A stretch of DNA of 64,000 nucleotides, from positions 54,458,457 through 54,522,456 of the forward strand of contig NC_083343.1 of the NCBI RefSeq assembly GCF_019175385.1, written 5' to 3'. How positions within the stretch are numbered: the first letter of the stretch is position 1; every line of letters starts with the position of its first letter. The translations under genes and the position numbers were made by a program. Source of the stretch: Lycium barbarum. Taxonomy: Eukaryota > Streptophyta > Magnoliopsida > Solanales > Solanaceae. The notes under the pieces were generated by a model. It saw only the letters and a list, made by a program, of their open reading frames with translations, was not told where the DNA came from and searched no databases. Shown piece after piece: positions 1 through 10,007 of this stretch.

Positions 1-700
1 TGACACCCACCCCAATATCTCGTAAGTGCGGAAGTCCACCTGTATGTGCGACTCCGCTTCTGCGCACATACACGCGTAGGTGCGACCCTGGCCAACGTCG
101 CCTAATCTTGCATCTGCTAACCAACTCACGCAAGTGCCAGCTCGCAGGTGTGCCCCATGGCTGGCATGTGTGGTACACCAGAGCCAGATATGGAAAAGTC
201 CTAAAAACTTGCGATTCAACAACCAAAACTCGTTTGGAATCCTCTGGATAAAAACAAATATGCATTTCAGTCATAAAATATGCTACGAACTCGCTCGCGC
301 ACTCAGCATTCACTCGAAATTCCCAAAAGAGATCATCATAATCGGGGTGTTGACCAAGGTCAACTCCAAAATATCAAAATCTCATATTTCTAATTCATGA
401 CTAAAATCGTACTCGAACGTCTCGGGGCCTGAACCAAAGGTCCAACTAAGTTGAAAATCACATTCGGACATAATGGGATCGACAAAACTTTGAAAATTAT
501 GCATTTTCCCCCGATGTTGAGTTTGGTCGAACATCCTCATTTTCTTAACTTAGAAAGCTCCAATTTCAGTAAAAACCAATCCAAAACCTGCTCGATTGCC
601 TCGGGAACCGCATCACCCATCCCCACAAGTCATAAATTCTAAAATGAAACTACGGAAAGGGTATTTAGGGAAAAGGAAGTCATAACGACTAAGCAAGTCA
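1..700. repeat. Unclassified LTR-like repeat remnant
   Basis: No gene is visible. The stretch has repeated GTGCG-type words (around 25-150), then text resembling the middle of plant gypsy LTRs (CTCGGGGCCTGAACC near 421 and a GTCATTAC word near 700). Both strands carry only short chance reading frames. No TG...CA ends, target duplication or primer site can be placed, and the left side may lie outside the window. The call of an old LTR remnant rests on resemblance only. Confidence 0.3.
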
Positions 701-1744
701 TTACAAACACAAACTGGTCGGTAGGCCGATGAGTGTTGTGTCGAATTTTATAGAGTACTTCGTAAGTTACATGGAAAATAGCTCATTAAAAAATTATAAG
801 AGTTTTCTTTCCCTTGAGGGTTTTCTATGTAAATTTGTATGTTTTTTCTTTCCTTTGTTATTGCTTTCATATATTGTTGTCTCATAACACCAAGATATTA
901 CTACAGATGAACAACATGATTAAGGTCTTAAGTTGCATTTCAGCTACTTTTCTTGTTGGGTACTTGGATATGTGAATTTCCCATAGTGGCATGCTTTGTC
1001 GGAGATATTCCATAGCAATTTTGGATAAGTATTCGTTGAAGCAATTATCATAGAATTCTTTTTGAGTTTCCTTCTTAGAAAATAGGCACATTAAGTATCC
1101 TACGGTTTGTTAAGTTTTGAATTTCATAAACTATCAAAGTGATCAATTTAATATTTCTTTTCGGGTTAACATGTTCAAGGAATGGAACTAGTGAAGTTGG
1201 CACAATAGAATGAAATAGGTAAGTTTGGAAAAATTACAAGACACCTTTTTCTCTTTTCTTTTCTTTCAAAATGGATAAAAGCTTCATCGATAGTTGTTGC
1301 TTTTGCATCAATTCTTCAATCGGTTTGTTTTAAAGAAACCACATTGTTATTTTTGATATCCCAATTTATTCTAGGTAAGTAAGAAATAATTCCCTTTATT
1401 ATATAGTTATAATATTTTTATATGAATTTCTTGCGTAGCATTTTTGAAGAAATTGAGGTCAATTACTGGCTTCAAAATGCTTGACTTGTGGATTGATTGT
1501 TTCATAAAGATTTATTGCATATTTTATTCGAGAAATTAAGGGAAATAATTTGAATTAGGTGTTAAATTGATTTCATGTTGAAATTATTGTATATAGTTAT
1601 ATTTCAGTTTATTTAGGATAGAATACATAATTTGATTTGACATTGTTTAACTTTTACGTAAGACTTATTGTATTGCTACTTTGTTCTTTGTTTATAATAT
1701 TAAAACACATTCGCTTTACATATATTTCATGTTTGTTATAAAAG
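701..1744. other. AT-rich interval without recognisable gene
   Basis: The interval is AT-rich and gene-poor. A 69-codon minus-strand frame (882-1091) has no motif I recognise. The words around 805-890 resemble the 3' part of some copia LTRs (GGGTTTTC followed by a TTGCTTTCATAT stretch), but no primer site follows, so this is not called. It may be interior of the CACTA element that ends at 3884. Confidence 0.35.
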
Positions 1745-2049
1745 GTTGACATTTATGAATGTAAAAATTGAATATAAACATTTATGCTGATAAAAACTCT
1801 ATAGAGGATTATTATCGACATTTTAGGAAATTTGGTAATGACATTAATATAAATTTAGAATATTTTAATGTTACATTTTACAGGGCTTTAAAAGAATGTA
1901 TTTAGTTTTGACATTTGTCATTTTTATTTGTTGACATTAACCAAAACGTCTGAAATTTCAATGGGACATTTATAAAGGCCATAAACAAATGTCGTAAAGA
2001 AAGTTTTACCAACATTAATCTAAATGTGAGGAATTTTAGGTGATGTTAC

Positions 2050-3477
2050 TGATACGCTCAAATTACACCTCTTAATGGTGTAATGCGGACGTTGTCAAAT
2101 ATGGTAACCCAACAAGGTTGGGGTCGAATCCCACAGGGAATATGGTGTGAAAAGATTACTAAAGTCGTAGATGCTAAGTTCTGGGTCTAATGTCTTAATC
2201 CGATAATGTTGGTAAGAGTTGATCTTTTCTATAACTAATTTCTAACTATTTCTTTGGTGGAAATTTATGGTAAAAGAAACTAAGGTTGTGTCCCCGTTAG
2301 ATAGGGTGTATGCTCATGGGTATTGATCTTGATATACTTCTAATGGATCATTCTATGAATGCACTTAATCACTATGTGAATCTCTACTATTTCCCAATAA
2401 ATAAAGATTATGTCTTTCTATGATTTTTCCAAATATAAGAAAGTAACTATGAAGAACGATTAATCATGCCAAGTAAATTCATCTTATTCCTGAGTGAATT
2501 TATTAAACAAAGGTTAAAGCTTTGAGTTCTTGTTAATTATTCTTACCAACCCTAATTATTTTTCCAAATAAATTTAGGGTTTATGGCTTTAACTAATGTT
2601 TGCAACCATTAATTATGAATGAAGAATGAAGAATAACTAAACCCTAAAAATCCATTATGTGTATATCATTCACAATACCCAATTTACAAAACACCCATCA
2701 TTAGGTTCAGAACCCTAGTAAGGGAAATTAGCTACTCATAACAAAGAGCAAGAAATACGAAATTGGAGAATTCATAATAGCTTACTTTGAAATGAAAAAG
2801 GATTGAGAATACTTGAATTGATGTTTTAATCTTCACAAGCTAGAGAGTATGTAATGTTCTATCTCAAGAAACATAAAAATACTCAATATCCTAGTTAGAA
2901 ACCCTAAAAAGACTATTTATAAGGTTTGGGAAATACACAAGTTACAGATTTTACACTTTAGTCCCATCATGATAAAATACGGTCCGTAAATCACTTTACG
3001 GACCGTAAAAAATGGTTTACGCCCAAGTTGGCTGCTCAGCTGTGCAACTTCCCCTTTTTAAATACGGACCGTAAACTGGACCGTAAACTGATTTACGGTC
3101 CGTAAACTGCATGGTCGTATTGCAACATCCTCTGCTTCCACTTTCTGCCAGATGCTCAGCTGGTTAAATACGTGATGGAATACGGACCGTAAACTGAAAT
3201 ACGGTCCGTAAACCTAGCTCGTAAACCACCATCTTCTCAGTTTGACTTTCTGGTTCTGTTATCCTTAAACACGGCCATGGAATACGGCCCGTATTGTGGA
3301 ATACGGTCCGTAAACTTCAATTTACGACCACGATTTGCACTTCAACTGTGATCTTGCCAAATCTGTTCCTTTTCCTGAAAACACTAAAAACCACGTAAAA
3401 TCACATAGGCTTGCTTAAAAACAAGTAAAACTTAGAGTTAAAAAGCATCAATTGTGGCGTAAAATCACGCCACATCA
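2050..3477. mobile_element. Solo LTR with GTTAC target duplication, inside the CACTA end
   Basis: The sequence begins TGATACGCTC and ends GCCACATCA, and is bounded by a perfect 5-bp duplication GTTAC (2045-2049 and 3478-3482). Removing it rejoins the CACTA subterminal repeats. There is no primer site, polypurine tract or coding interior, so it is a solo LTR of 1428 bp formed by LTR-LTR recombination. The first 100 bp contain a GGTTGGGGTCGAATCCC stretch. The family (copia or gypsy) cannot be set from the LTR alone. Confidence 0.85.
2977..3314. repeat. Cluster of TACGG(T/A)CCGTA near-palindromes in the solo LTR
   Basis: About nine copies of an 11-15 bp inverted motif, such as TTTACGGTCCGTAAA, lie within 340 bp in both orientations (near 2977, 2995, 3061, 3077, 3092, 3180, 3198, 3280 and 3300). 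Each has two arms around one central base. The same word occurs in the unrelated LTRs of L1, A and E0. Confidence 0.8.
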
Positions 3478-3884
3478 GTTACATAAATGTCGTAAATTTC
3501 TTACCAACATTTACCTAAATATCAAAAATAAATGTCGTAAATTCTTTAATGACATTTACCTAAATGTGGCAAAATAAATGTCGTAAATTCCTTACTGACA
3601 TTTACCTAAATGTGGCAAAATAAATGCCGTATGTTCTTTCCGGCAGTTACTTAAATATCGAAAAATAAATGTCGTAAATTTCTTACCTGTATTTTCCTAA
3701 ATGTCGCAAAATAAATGTCGTAAATTTTTTCAGTCATTTATCTAACTGTTAGAAATTTCCTGACACTAAAATTTACGACATTTGATTTAAATGTAAAATA
3801 AAAGTCGGTAAATAGATTTGCGACATTTAAGCAGTTTAATACAACATTTATATAATGTCGTACTATCTTCAGTTTCTTGTAGTG

Positions 3885-4254
3885 ATATGATTTAACTTAT
3901 GTATTACTAGTAGTAATATAAGATTTTATGTTGGTAATGTTATTTAACTTATTATAGCAGATTGTACGTCTTATTTTCCAAGTTATCGAAAAACTCCATT
4001 TATTATATTATAGTAAGCCATATATACTTGTAAACATCTCTAAGCTGATTTTGATGGTGTAACTTTTTCTTTTTCTTGTGTTATTAGTATATAGAGGTTA
4101 AACTAATACTGCATGCCGGGTTGTACAGGTGGAGGATGACTTGTTGACGCAAGAAAATACGTAAGTCATAGAGTCATAGTCAAGTAAGTCCACATACATT
4201 GTCCTGCCAATAAATCTTTCTATACATATAAGGATAAACAAAGAATTAGTCAAA
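3885..4254. other. AT-rich sequence outside the CACTA end; possible exon-like scrap
   Basis: No reading frame of note. Around 4127-4160 a short segment is bounded by a good acceptor (TTGTACAG) and a perfect donor (AC|GTAAGT) and would read VEDDLLTQEN in one frame, so it could be a tiny host exon. There is no neighbouring exon to support that. A TATA-like stretch (TATACATATAAGG) lies about 25 bases before the small ORF that follows. Confidence 0.3.
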
Positions 4255-4425
4255 ATGGAGTTAGTTTGTCTTGTTTCTTTGCTTCTGTACGTTAGCTTAA
4301 CCTATGTGTCACTGACTTTTCGAATAGCATTGTTGATAAACACTGATCAACACGTAGAGGTAAATGGAGTACAGAACAAATTAACACCATTAATTTGTAC
4401 AAATATGAACTGTGAATACACCTGA
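4255..4425 (+). CDS. Unrecognised 56-codon ORF with hydrophobic N-terminus
   Basis: The frame opens with ATG and closes with TGA. Its first about 20 residues (MELVCLVSLLLYVSLTY...) are hydrophobic and could be a signal anchor; the rest (a D-Q-H-V-E-V region, then L-T-P-L-I) has no motif I recognise. A TATA-like element lies upstream. It could be the first-exon scrap of a membrane-anchored host protein, or chance. No downstream exons were found and no function is proposed. Confidence 0.2.
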   Translation: MELVCLVSLLLYVSLTYVSLTFRIALLINTDQHVEVNGVQNKLTPLICTNMNCEYT

Positions 4426-4630
4426 CCTCATGTAACGGTTGAGTTCTTGGAAACGCATTTGTTTTCTTTTCACTCTTTCACTTATCTACTTCTTTCCCCG
4501 ACACATGGCAAGTTTATATTCAATATATCAAGGAAGTTCTAGCTTTTAAATCTTCACAAGCGTCCACCGTTTTTAATAAAATGTTTGCCTAGACCATTAC
4601 ATAATTATGACGGAATAAGTAATAGTAATA

Positions 4631-4690
4631 TACATTCTCTCTGTCTCAATTTAAGTGATATTTTTTGCTTTTCGAAATTGAAACTGCTTA
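4631..4690. repeat. Truncated MITE end
   Basis: This matches the terminal sequence of the complete MITE just downstream (CTCTGTCTCAATTTAAGTG..., then TTCGAAATTGAAACTG) but has no partner terminus. It is a broken second copy of the same family. Confidence 0.6.
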
Positions 4691-4763
4691 ATTAATTTTG
4701 ATTGTATATTTGAACATAGAATTATTAGTTTTTTCAGAATCCAATTTACCTATTTAAAAACTA

Positions 4764-5021
4764 CTTCCTCTGTCTCAATTTATATGGTACTTTTCGTTTC
4801 TCGAAATTCAAACTGTTCGAATTTTGACCAATATTTTAAGATTTAATTTTTCATCAAATTGATATGAGAAAGGTTTCAAATTATAGTACTTTTCATGTAG
4901 TTTTCGTATATATAAATTTTAATCTTAAAATATTAAGTTAAGCTAATCCATTTAACTTCAAACTTTAGTCAAATTAATTCTCGAAAAACGAAAAGTGCCA
5001 CATAAATTGGGACAGAGAGAA
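4764..5021. mobile_element. Stowaway-like MITE, TA target duplication
   Basis: Terminal inverted repeats of roughly 45 bp (left CTTCCTCTGTCTCAATTTAT, right read inward TTCTCTCTGTCCCAATTTAT) flank a 258-bp AT-rich element with no coding capacity. TA dinucleotides at 4762-4763 and 5022-5023 are the target duplication, as in Tc1/mariner-derived Stowaway elements. The pattern is very common in solanaceous genomes. Confidence 0.8.
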
Positions 5022-5378
5022 TATAATAAGTAAAGCAATATAAATTATAATAATAAATAATATTTTTTTTTAAAATATTACGGTAAAAAAAAATTCATTT
5101 GAATCTTGAAGTTTGTCAAATAATTGAGGCGGAGAAAATATATAATAGTAATAGCATAATTTGACATTGTTTCTTAAAGTGGGAAATTAAATAGTTGGAG
5201 AATGCAGAGTTTAGGAATAGAGCTTCTATTGAGGTCATGTGATTGGAAAATGATACAAGCATGGGTTTCACGGCTTCTTTCACAACATCACGACTTGCAA
5301 CGAAATACATATCCATTCAAGAAATGAAGTCGTTGCCGCCATAGTACGGATGGGTTGACTTCCTTTTTGGAAGGATGA
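5022..5378. other. AT-rich spacer between two MITEs
   Basis: The interval holds no supported gene. A 66-codon minus-strand frame (5116-5316) has a moderately protein-like composition but no motif and no partner exons. Poly-A and poly-T runs lie near 5060-5095. Confidence 0.4.
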
Positions 5379-5380
5379 TA

Positions 5381-5638
5381 CTTCCTCCATTCACTTTTAC
5401 TTATTCACTATTTAGTTTACATGTCCTTTAAAAATTAATAAATAAAGTATATATTTTTTTTCATAATATCCATATTAATTGGTGTATAATCTCAATAGAC
5501 TTGGAAAATGATTTGGAAATGAATGATGTAAGGTTAAAACAAGAATTCTTTTTTGTCTTTCTGTTGAAATTAAAATGGACAAATAAAAGTAAAAATTTAT
5601 TTTTAGTATAATGGATAAATAAAAGTGAATGGAGGGAA
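5381..5638. mobile_element. Second Stowaway-like MITE of another family
   Basis: The left end reads CTTCCTCCATTCACTTTTA and the right end read inward is TTCCCTCCATTCACTTTTA, giving inverted repeats around a 258-bp non-coding AT-rich core. TA duplications lie at 5379-5380 and 5639-5640. Its terminal sequence differs from that of the MITE at 4764, so the equal length may be coincidence. Confidence 0.8.
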
Positions 5639-5640
5639 TA

Positions 5641-5897
5641 CTAAGTTTTAGGGTAAAAAACATACTTGCACTAAATTAATGATTTGAAATCAGGTTAATT
5701 TGTCGTTAAAATTTTATTTGGAATGTAAATTTAAATTTCTTAAGTTGTATATGCTCTCATAAATGTGAAAATCTAACAATTTGTGAAACAATCAAAACAT
5801 GCTCAACTCTTATACGATCTTATAGCATGTTTGGCCAGGCTTCTAAAAACAACTTATTTCGAAAAGTACTTTTTTTCAAAAGCACTTTTGCCGAAAA
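5641..5897. other. AT-rich flank with a likely MITE end cut by L0
   Basis: The first 180 bp show nothing. From about 5826 the text (GCATGTTTGGCCAGGCTTC, then TTCGAAAAGTACTTTTTTTC) looks like one end of a widespread plant MITE. It stops abruptly at the LTR of L0, so L0 probably inserted into it. Confidence 0.4.
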
Positions 5898-6027
5898 TGT
5901 CACGCCCCAAATCTAGAGCGGTGTGACCGGCACTCGGTGCCAAACTAGGCCCAAGCGAACCACTCTAAATCTGAAACTATGCTAAGGCTTACCTGCACAT
6001 AGATAATACCAACAAGCCGGCGAGGCC

Positions 6028-6028
<1 letters not shown>

Positions 6029-6084
<56 letters not shown>
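6029..6084. repeat. (TA)n microsatellite
   Basis: An uninterrupted run of TA dinucleotides inside the L0 LTR. A shorter TA run lies at about 6128-6142. The open frames across it (long Tyr-Ile strings) are artefacts of the repeat. Confidence 0.95.
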
Positions 6085-6087
<3 letters not shown>

Positions 6088-6292
6088 GCTGACTATCTCG
6101 TCTGAACTGGGCACACACACACCCAAAATATATATATATATACCCAACTGAGCAAGCCGACGGCGCTGCTATGTAGCTGAACAACAAAACAGAGAGCCAA
6201 CAAGGCTACATAACATCCCAACTACATACAACTGTCTACAGACCTCTAGGGAACACGAGCTGCAGAAAAGACAGGACAAGATCCCGTCATAC

Positions 6293-6294
<2 letters not shown>

Positions 6295-6372
<78 letters not shown>
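6295..6372. repeat. (TA)n microsatellite, longer copy
   Basis: A near-perfect TA run of about 78 bp. A further short TA run lies at about 6659-6679, next to the minisatellite. Confidence 0.95.
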
Positions 6373-6376
<4 letters not shown>

Positions 6377-6500
6377 AAATAGCATAAAAAAAGGACTACA
6401 ATTCCGAACCAAGTGGAGCGCACTGACTGTAGCTGAGTGGAAGGCCTACTGAGCTGGATCGTCTATCTGGATACCTGAACCTGCGGGCATGAACACAGCG

Positions 6501-6540
6501 TTCCCAAGCAAAAGGGACGTCAGTACGAAAAAATGTACCG
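6501..6540 (-). other. Twin-hairpin motif in L0 LTR
   Basis: In sense (minus) orientation: CGGTAC...GTACTG (one G-U pair), then GTCCC...GGGA within ACGTCCCTTTTGCTTGGGAACG. It lies shortly before a TTCATGCCCGCAG word, as in the other LTR families of the window. Confidence 0.6.
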
Positions 6541-6678
6541 AGTATGTAAGGCAACAAATAACCGAAACTTAACTAAAAATGTAATAATTTGGAGGCCAAA
6601 AGAAATGCTCTGAATATCTCACCTGACCTGTCTCATATGAAATGCATTATAATACTATTATATATATATATATATATA

Positions 6679-6981
6679 TCTCACTGACCAAGTGGCCAGA
6701 CAACTGTAAAATCTCACTAGCCAAGTAGCCAGGCTATATGTCTCACTGACCCGGCGGTCAGGCAATCTGTTTAACTGACCCATAGGCTAGGCATATCTGT
6801 CTCACTGACCCGTAGGCCAGGCAATGTGTCTCACTGAACCGTAGGCCAGGCATATCTGTCTCACTGACCCGTAGGCCAGGCAATCTGTCTCACTGACCCG
6901 TAGGCCAGGCATATCTGTCGCACTGACCAAGTGGCCAGGCTAAAGAAAATGTCTCACAGACCAAGTGGCCAGGCTAAAGAA
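6679..6981 (-). repeat. Minisatellite of about 29-bp units, each a potential stem-loop
   Basis: About ten units of TCTCACTGACCCGTAGGCC-type sequence. In sense (minus) orientation most units read CTGGCC-TACG-GGTCAG, a 6-bp stem closed by a C(TACG)G loop, the cUNCGg tetraloop type known from rRNA. Variant units keep the pairing: CTGACC-GCCG-GGTCAG, CTGGCC-ACTT-GGTCAG and CTGGCT-ACTT-GGCTAG. One or two units have a single mismatch. Confidence 0.85.
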
Positions 6982-8207
6982 AAATATATATGTATATCAT
7001 ACGTATGCTGAAAAACATTGATTTTGTAACATGTCTCTTCTGTCCCTCTATAAACTCAAGGACATAGGGAGGGGATATGGTGTTACACCTTGGAAAATCC
7101 CCCTGTATATGTACAACGAATAGGCTAACAAAGGACATAGTGTATGCGATGTTTTGATGAGTAAGAAATAGTATTTGATAACCCTCAACGAGATTTCAAA
7201 GGCATATAATGCAAGGAAAGAAAGTTGCCAAGGAAAGCAAATCATATGTTGTGTATCGGATAAGAATTTCGAGCAACGAGTCTATGATGGCATAATGATG
7301 TCTTAGAGAAGAGTAATAACGCCCCTAAGAGTGATATTGAGATGTTAAACAAGTGCCAAGAAGGTTCCATAAGGATTGGAGACCAAACAAGTTCCGGAGA
7401 ACTGGACAACATATGGCCAGACATACTGGCCGTATAATATTCACGGACCGTATGTCCAGTCCGTAGATCCAGTCCAGAACAACATCGATCACTGGACCAA
7501 ATATACGGTCCCAACATACGGTCAGTAAAAATTATATGGACCGTATGTTGGTCCGTATAAAGTGGTTCGGCCAGCTCTTGTATTTCAATATAAGGGACCC
7601 TTTTCATTTCATTTTCATTCTATCCTCCACTCCACAAGACAAGAACACTCTAGAATATTCTCCAACATCCATCCACAAGAAAATCAAAGGAAATCAATGA
7701 TCAACAACACCAAATCCATGAATCAAAGTATATGAAACCCAAGTAAAGTTCATCTTCCTCAAAGAAAACCAAAAGAGGTGAGATAGGGTTTTGGTGCTAG
7801 AGGAGAAACTCCACCCAAGACTCGTTCAACCATCATCTAAGGTAAGTTTCATGACTAAACCATGTTGTTTAAGGTATTGGAAGGTTAAGATACTTGAATT
7901 GTAGAAGGACATAAGCAATGGGTCATTAATGAGTGAATAATGTCATGGTTGGATGGTAGTTGGTTTGAATCATGAATGTTGGTGTGTTGTGATTATGAAT
8001 ACGTTATAAATGACGTTTAGGCCATGAAATAAGTATTATATACGAGGAAACGCGATAGTAAGCTATAACCATAAATGTGGAGAAATTGAAGAGAAATGGT
8101 GGATTGTGGTCAATGTATATGAATGATGATTGTTGATTGCAATATTATGAATGTCGTTGTGAGCGTTTGGGAGTTGATATAGAATATGGGAAAATTAGTA
8201 CAAACAA

Positions 8208-8356
8208 ATGAAGTGCTGCCCAATTTTCCCTAGAAATAGTAGCGCTTTCTTATAGTCGAATTAACTAACGTTAGTGCGAATTCTCTCTTGAAGGTAGAGA
8301 CGTGATATCGAAGGAGAACAAGCAAGCGATAGCTTAGTTAAACGTCAGAGGTATGT
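8208..8356 (+). promoter_or_regulatory. L1 LTR promoter-like box and 5' splice-site sequence
   Basis: The box GAAGTGCTGCCCAATTTTC corresponds to the AGGAAGTGCTGCCGAAATTT word shared by the other LTRs, where TATA-like text precedes it. About 130 bp on, GAG|GTATGTAAGG is a strong plant donor sequence, followed by a CCTTC...GGCATG word. The transcription start was not determined. Confidence 0.5.
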
Positions 8357-8613
8357 AAGGCTTATCCCTTCCTTCAAAGGCATGAATCTTTCAAGCTTTC
8401 CATGATCCTCTTATATGATGGAACTTATGAGTCCTTAAATATACTAAATTACCTACGAGCAAGATAATGATGATAATAAGTTAAAGTATAGAGGTTCGAT
8501 ACTTAATGATATGATGATCTCATAACGCTGATGATGTCATTATTGATAACACTCACCTTATGCATTATTTTCTTCAAGGTGAGGCAAAGTACTCATAAAT
8601 GTTCATAATATAA

Positions 8614-8643
8614 TCGGGGGTTTATGACCTTACGTCACCCCGA
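8614..8643 (+). other. Stem-loop in L1 LTR (TCGGGG/CCCCGA)
   Basis: Six pairs around a loop containing GACCTTACGTC. The equivalent in L3 is ATCGGAG/CTCCGAT (22260-22291) and in A ATTGGGG/CCCCGAT (37107-37138), so the stem is kept while bases change. E0 (34015-34047) has one mismatch. The 3' LTR copy is at 27814-27843. Confidence 0.55.
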
Positions 8644-8849
8644 CATAGCCATGGTTGTCTTCAAAGTCTAATGTATGCTCCTAATGCTAAATGTGAAATA
8701 ATGCTAAGTCATGATATGTCTATAAGATGATTGATGATGCTAGCTTATAACATGCCTATGTTATGTATGAAAATGCCAAGCTATGATAAGATTGTGATAC
8801 GTTAATGAAATGTGCAATAGTGATGGGTTATGATTGATTTTGTAATGAC

Positions 8850-9133
8850 AAGATTCTACTGCGCCAGAATGGCCGGCATGTCACCGCTAAGGCGGGCTGC
8901 ATATGATTCCACCGTGCCTAGATGGCCGGGCATGTCACCGCTATTTCGGGCTGTGATGTTTACACCGAGCCTAGAGGGTCGGGCATGATCACCACTAGTG
9001 GGCGGCATATGATGGTTACCCGGACGCGGGATAACGATGTGATATGTGATGTAACGAGATACGTGATGTGATGAGATATGTGATGTGATGAGATGTGTAA
9101 TGTGACGAGATATGTGATGTGATGACATATGTA
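8850..9133 (+). repeat. L1 LTR minisatellites (about 53-bp units, then GTGATGTGATGAGATAT repeats)
   Basis: Three and a part units carry CGCTAAGGCGGGC or CACTAGTGGGCGGC and GGCCGGGCATG words (local inverted repeats such as CCGCTAAGGCGG). Then comes about 100 bp of imperfect GTGATGTGATGAGATAT-like repeats. The minus-strand frame of alternating His/Ser/Ile here is an artefact of the repeats. Confidence 0.85.
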
Positions 9134-9259
9134 CCATGATTGTGTAAAATATGATATATGTACGAGATGTATTTGCCAATAACACTCTCGCAGGTTATAT
9201 CTTTCTCTTATGGCTCATGATCCTCCTATCATATTTATTTCATTATTGCCTTACATATT

Positions 9260-9301
9260 CAGTACAATGTTCGTACTGACGTCAGTTTTCTTTGGACGCT
9301 A
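9260..9301 (+). other. Twin-hairpin motif, L1 5' LTR
   Basis: The first stem is CAGTAC-AATGTTC-GTACTG. The second is CGTCA...GGACG with one mismatch; the 3' LTR copy (28461-28500) has the full CGTCC/GGACG but a broken first stem. TTCATGTCCACAG|GTAGAC follows directly. Confidence 0.65.
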
Positions 9302-9970
9302 TGTTCATGTCCACAGGTAGACAGGGAGGAGAGTTTGAGCCAGATTCGTAGTAGCTGTCGGCCGATTGAAAGCACTCCTTTTTTCCAGAGGTTCTCGATT
9401 ATTCTTTTGTGTATATTGTACATGTTGGGCTCGACGGGTGTCACGACCCAGCCCCGTGGGCCGCGACTGGCACCCTACCTGGGTACCCAGACCGAATCAC
9501 ATATAAATTTTCAAATCCAAACTGATTTCCGAATTTTACGAAATCATATCAAACATAATTTATATCAAAATATGTCTTAAGCGGTCGCGCCAAATCAAAA
9601 TACCATATCAAATACAAACTGAGCGGCGGAATAGACATCGCCGGTCAAAGTGCAAACATAAGCATAAGGGCCATTTGGGGCCAGCATAACAAACAGACCG
9701 CTTTAAGACCAGAAAACAAAATCAAACCAACATATACAGGACCCTCACCCCACATATATGACTACAGGCCTCTACGAATTCAAAACAAAGACATATGGCG
9801 AGACAGGGCCCCGCCGTACCCAAATGGTCAAATGTACAGAATATATACAAAGCAAAAGGAGTCTGTACCAAAAGTGGACTCCGGATCAAAGGGGAGTACT
9901 CCGGAATAGCGAAGAGTGAAGCCTACTGCGGAGGGTCACCAATGTCTGTACCTGCGGGTATAAAACGCAG

Positions 9971-10007
9971 CCCCCAAAGAAAGGGGGTCAGTACGAAATA
10001 TGTACTG
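9971..10007 (-). other. Twin-hairpin motif, L2 3' LTR
   Basis: In sense orientation: CAGTAC-ATATTTC-GTACTG, then CCCCC-TTTCTTT-GGGGG, both perfect. Stem two here is all G-C, where L1 has CGTCC/GGACG. The corresponding 5' LTR part was lost in the rearrangement. Confidence 0.7.

Larger units (their letters stand above)
1745..3884. mobile_element. CACTA (En/Spm-like) transposon end with subterminal repeats
   Basis: The right edge reads CTTGTAGTG; read inward on the minus strand it is CACTACAAGAAAC, the classic CACTA terminus. Inward of it are many direct and inverted copies of a motif close to AAATGTCGTAAATTTCTTA...ACATTTACCTAAATG (about 60 bp apart, 3478-3860), the usual subterminal transposase-binding repeats. 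Degenerate copies continue left to about 1745, across the inserted solo LTR. No matching left CACTA terminus and no transposase domain were found, so this is one end of a truncated or non-autonomous element. The left limit is approximate. Confidence 0.75.
5898..7080 (-). repeat. L0 3' LTR, U5-side part
   Basis: The plus strand starts TGTCACGCCCC, the reverse complement of the ...GGGGCGTGACA end seen in the neighbouring LTR families, and stops at the L1 insertion. This part holds two long TA arrays, a hairpin minisatellite and the twin-hairpin motif listed separately. Confidence 0.8.
7081..9438 (+). repeat. L1 5' LTR, first part (U3 and R side)
   Basis: The text is nearly identical to the 3' LTR at 26267, but lacks about 13 bp present there after CAAACGAGTCGACG. 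TACGGACCGTA-type inverted words lie at about 7420-7560. The LTR is interrupted by L2, whose duplication ACGGG (9434-9438) is the last five bases here. Confidence 0.92.

Noticed and set aside
5945..6423. Two minus-strand frames of 80-84 codons with long Tyr-Ile runs
   Set aside because: They are translations of TA microsatellites within the L0 LTR.
6679..6981. Regular ~29-bp repeats as a CRISPR array
   Set aside because: Units are contiguous and variable with no unique spacers, and lie inside a plant LTR.
8856..9185. 109-codon minus-strand frame (also 28003-28338)
   Set aside because: Antisense to the L1 LTR; the His/Ser/Ile pattern comes from GTGATGTGATGAGATAT repeats and the copy exists only because LTRs are paired.
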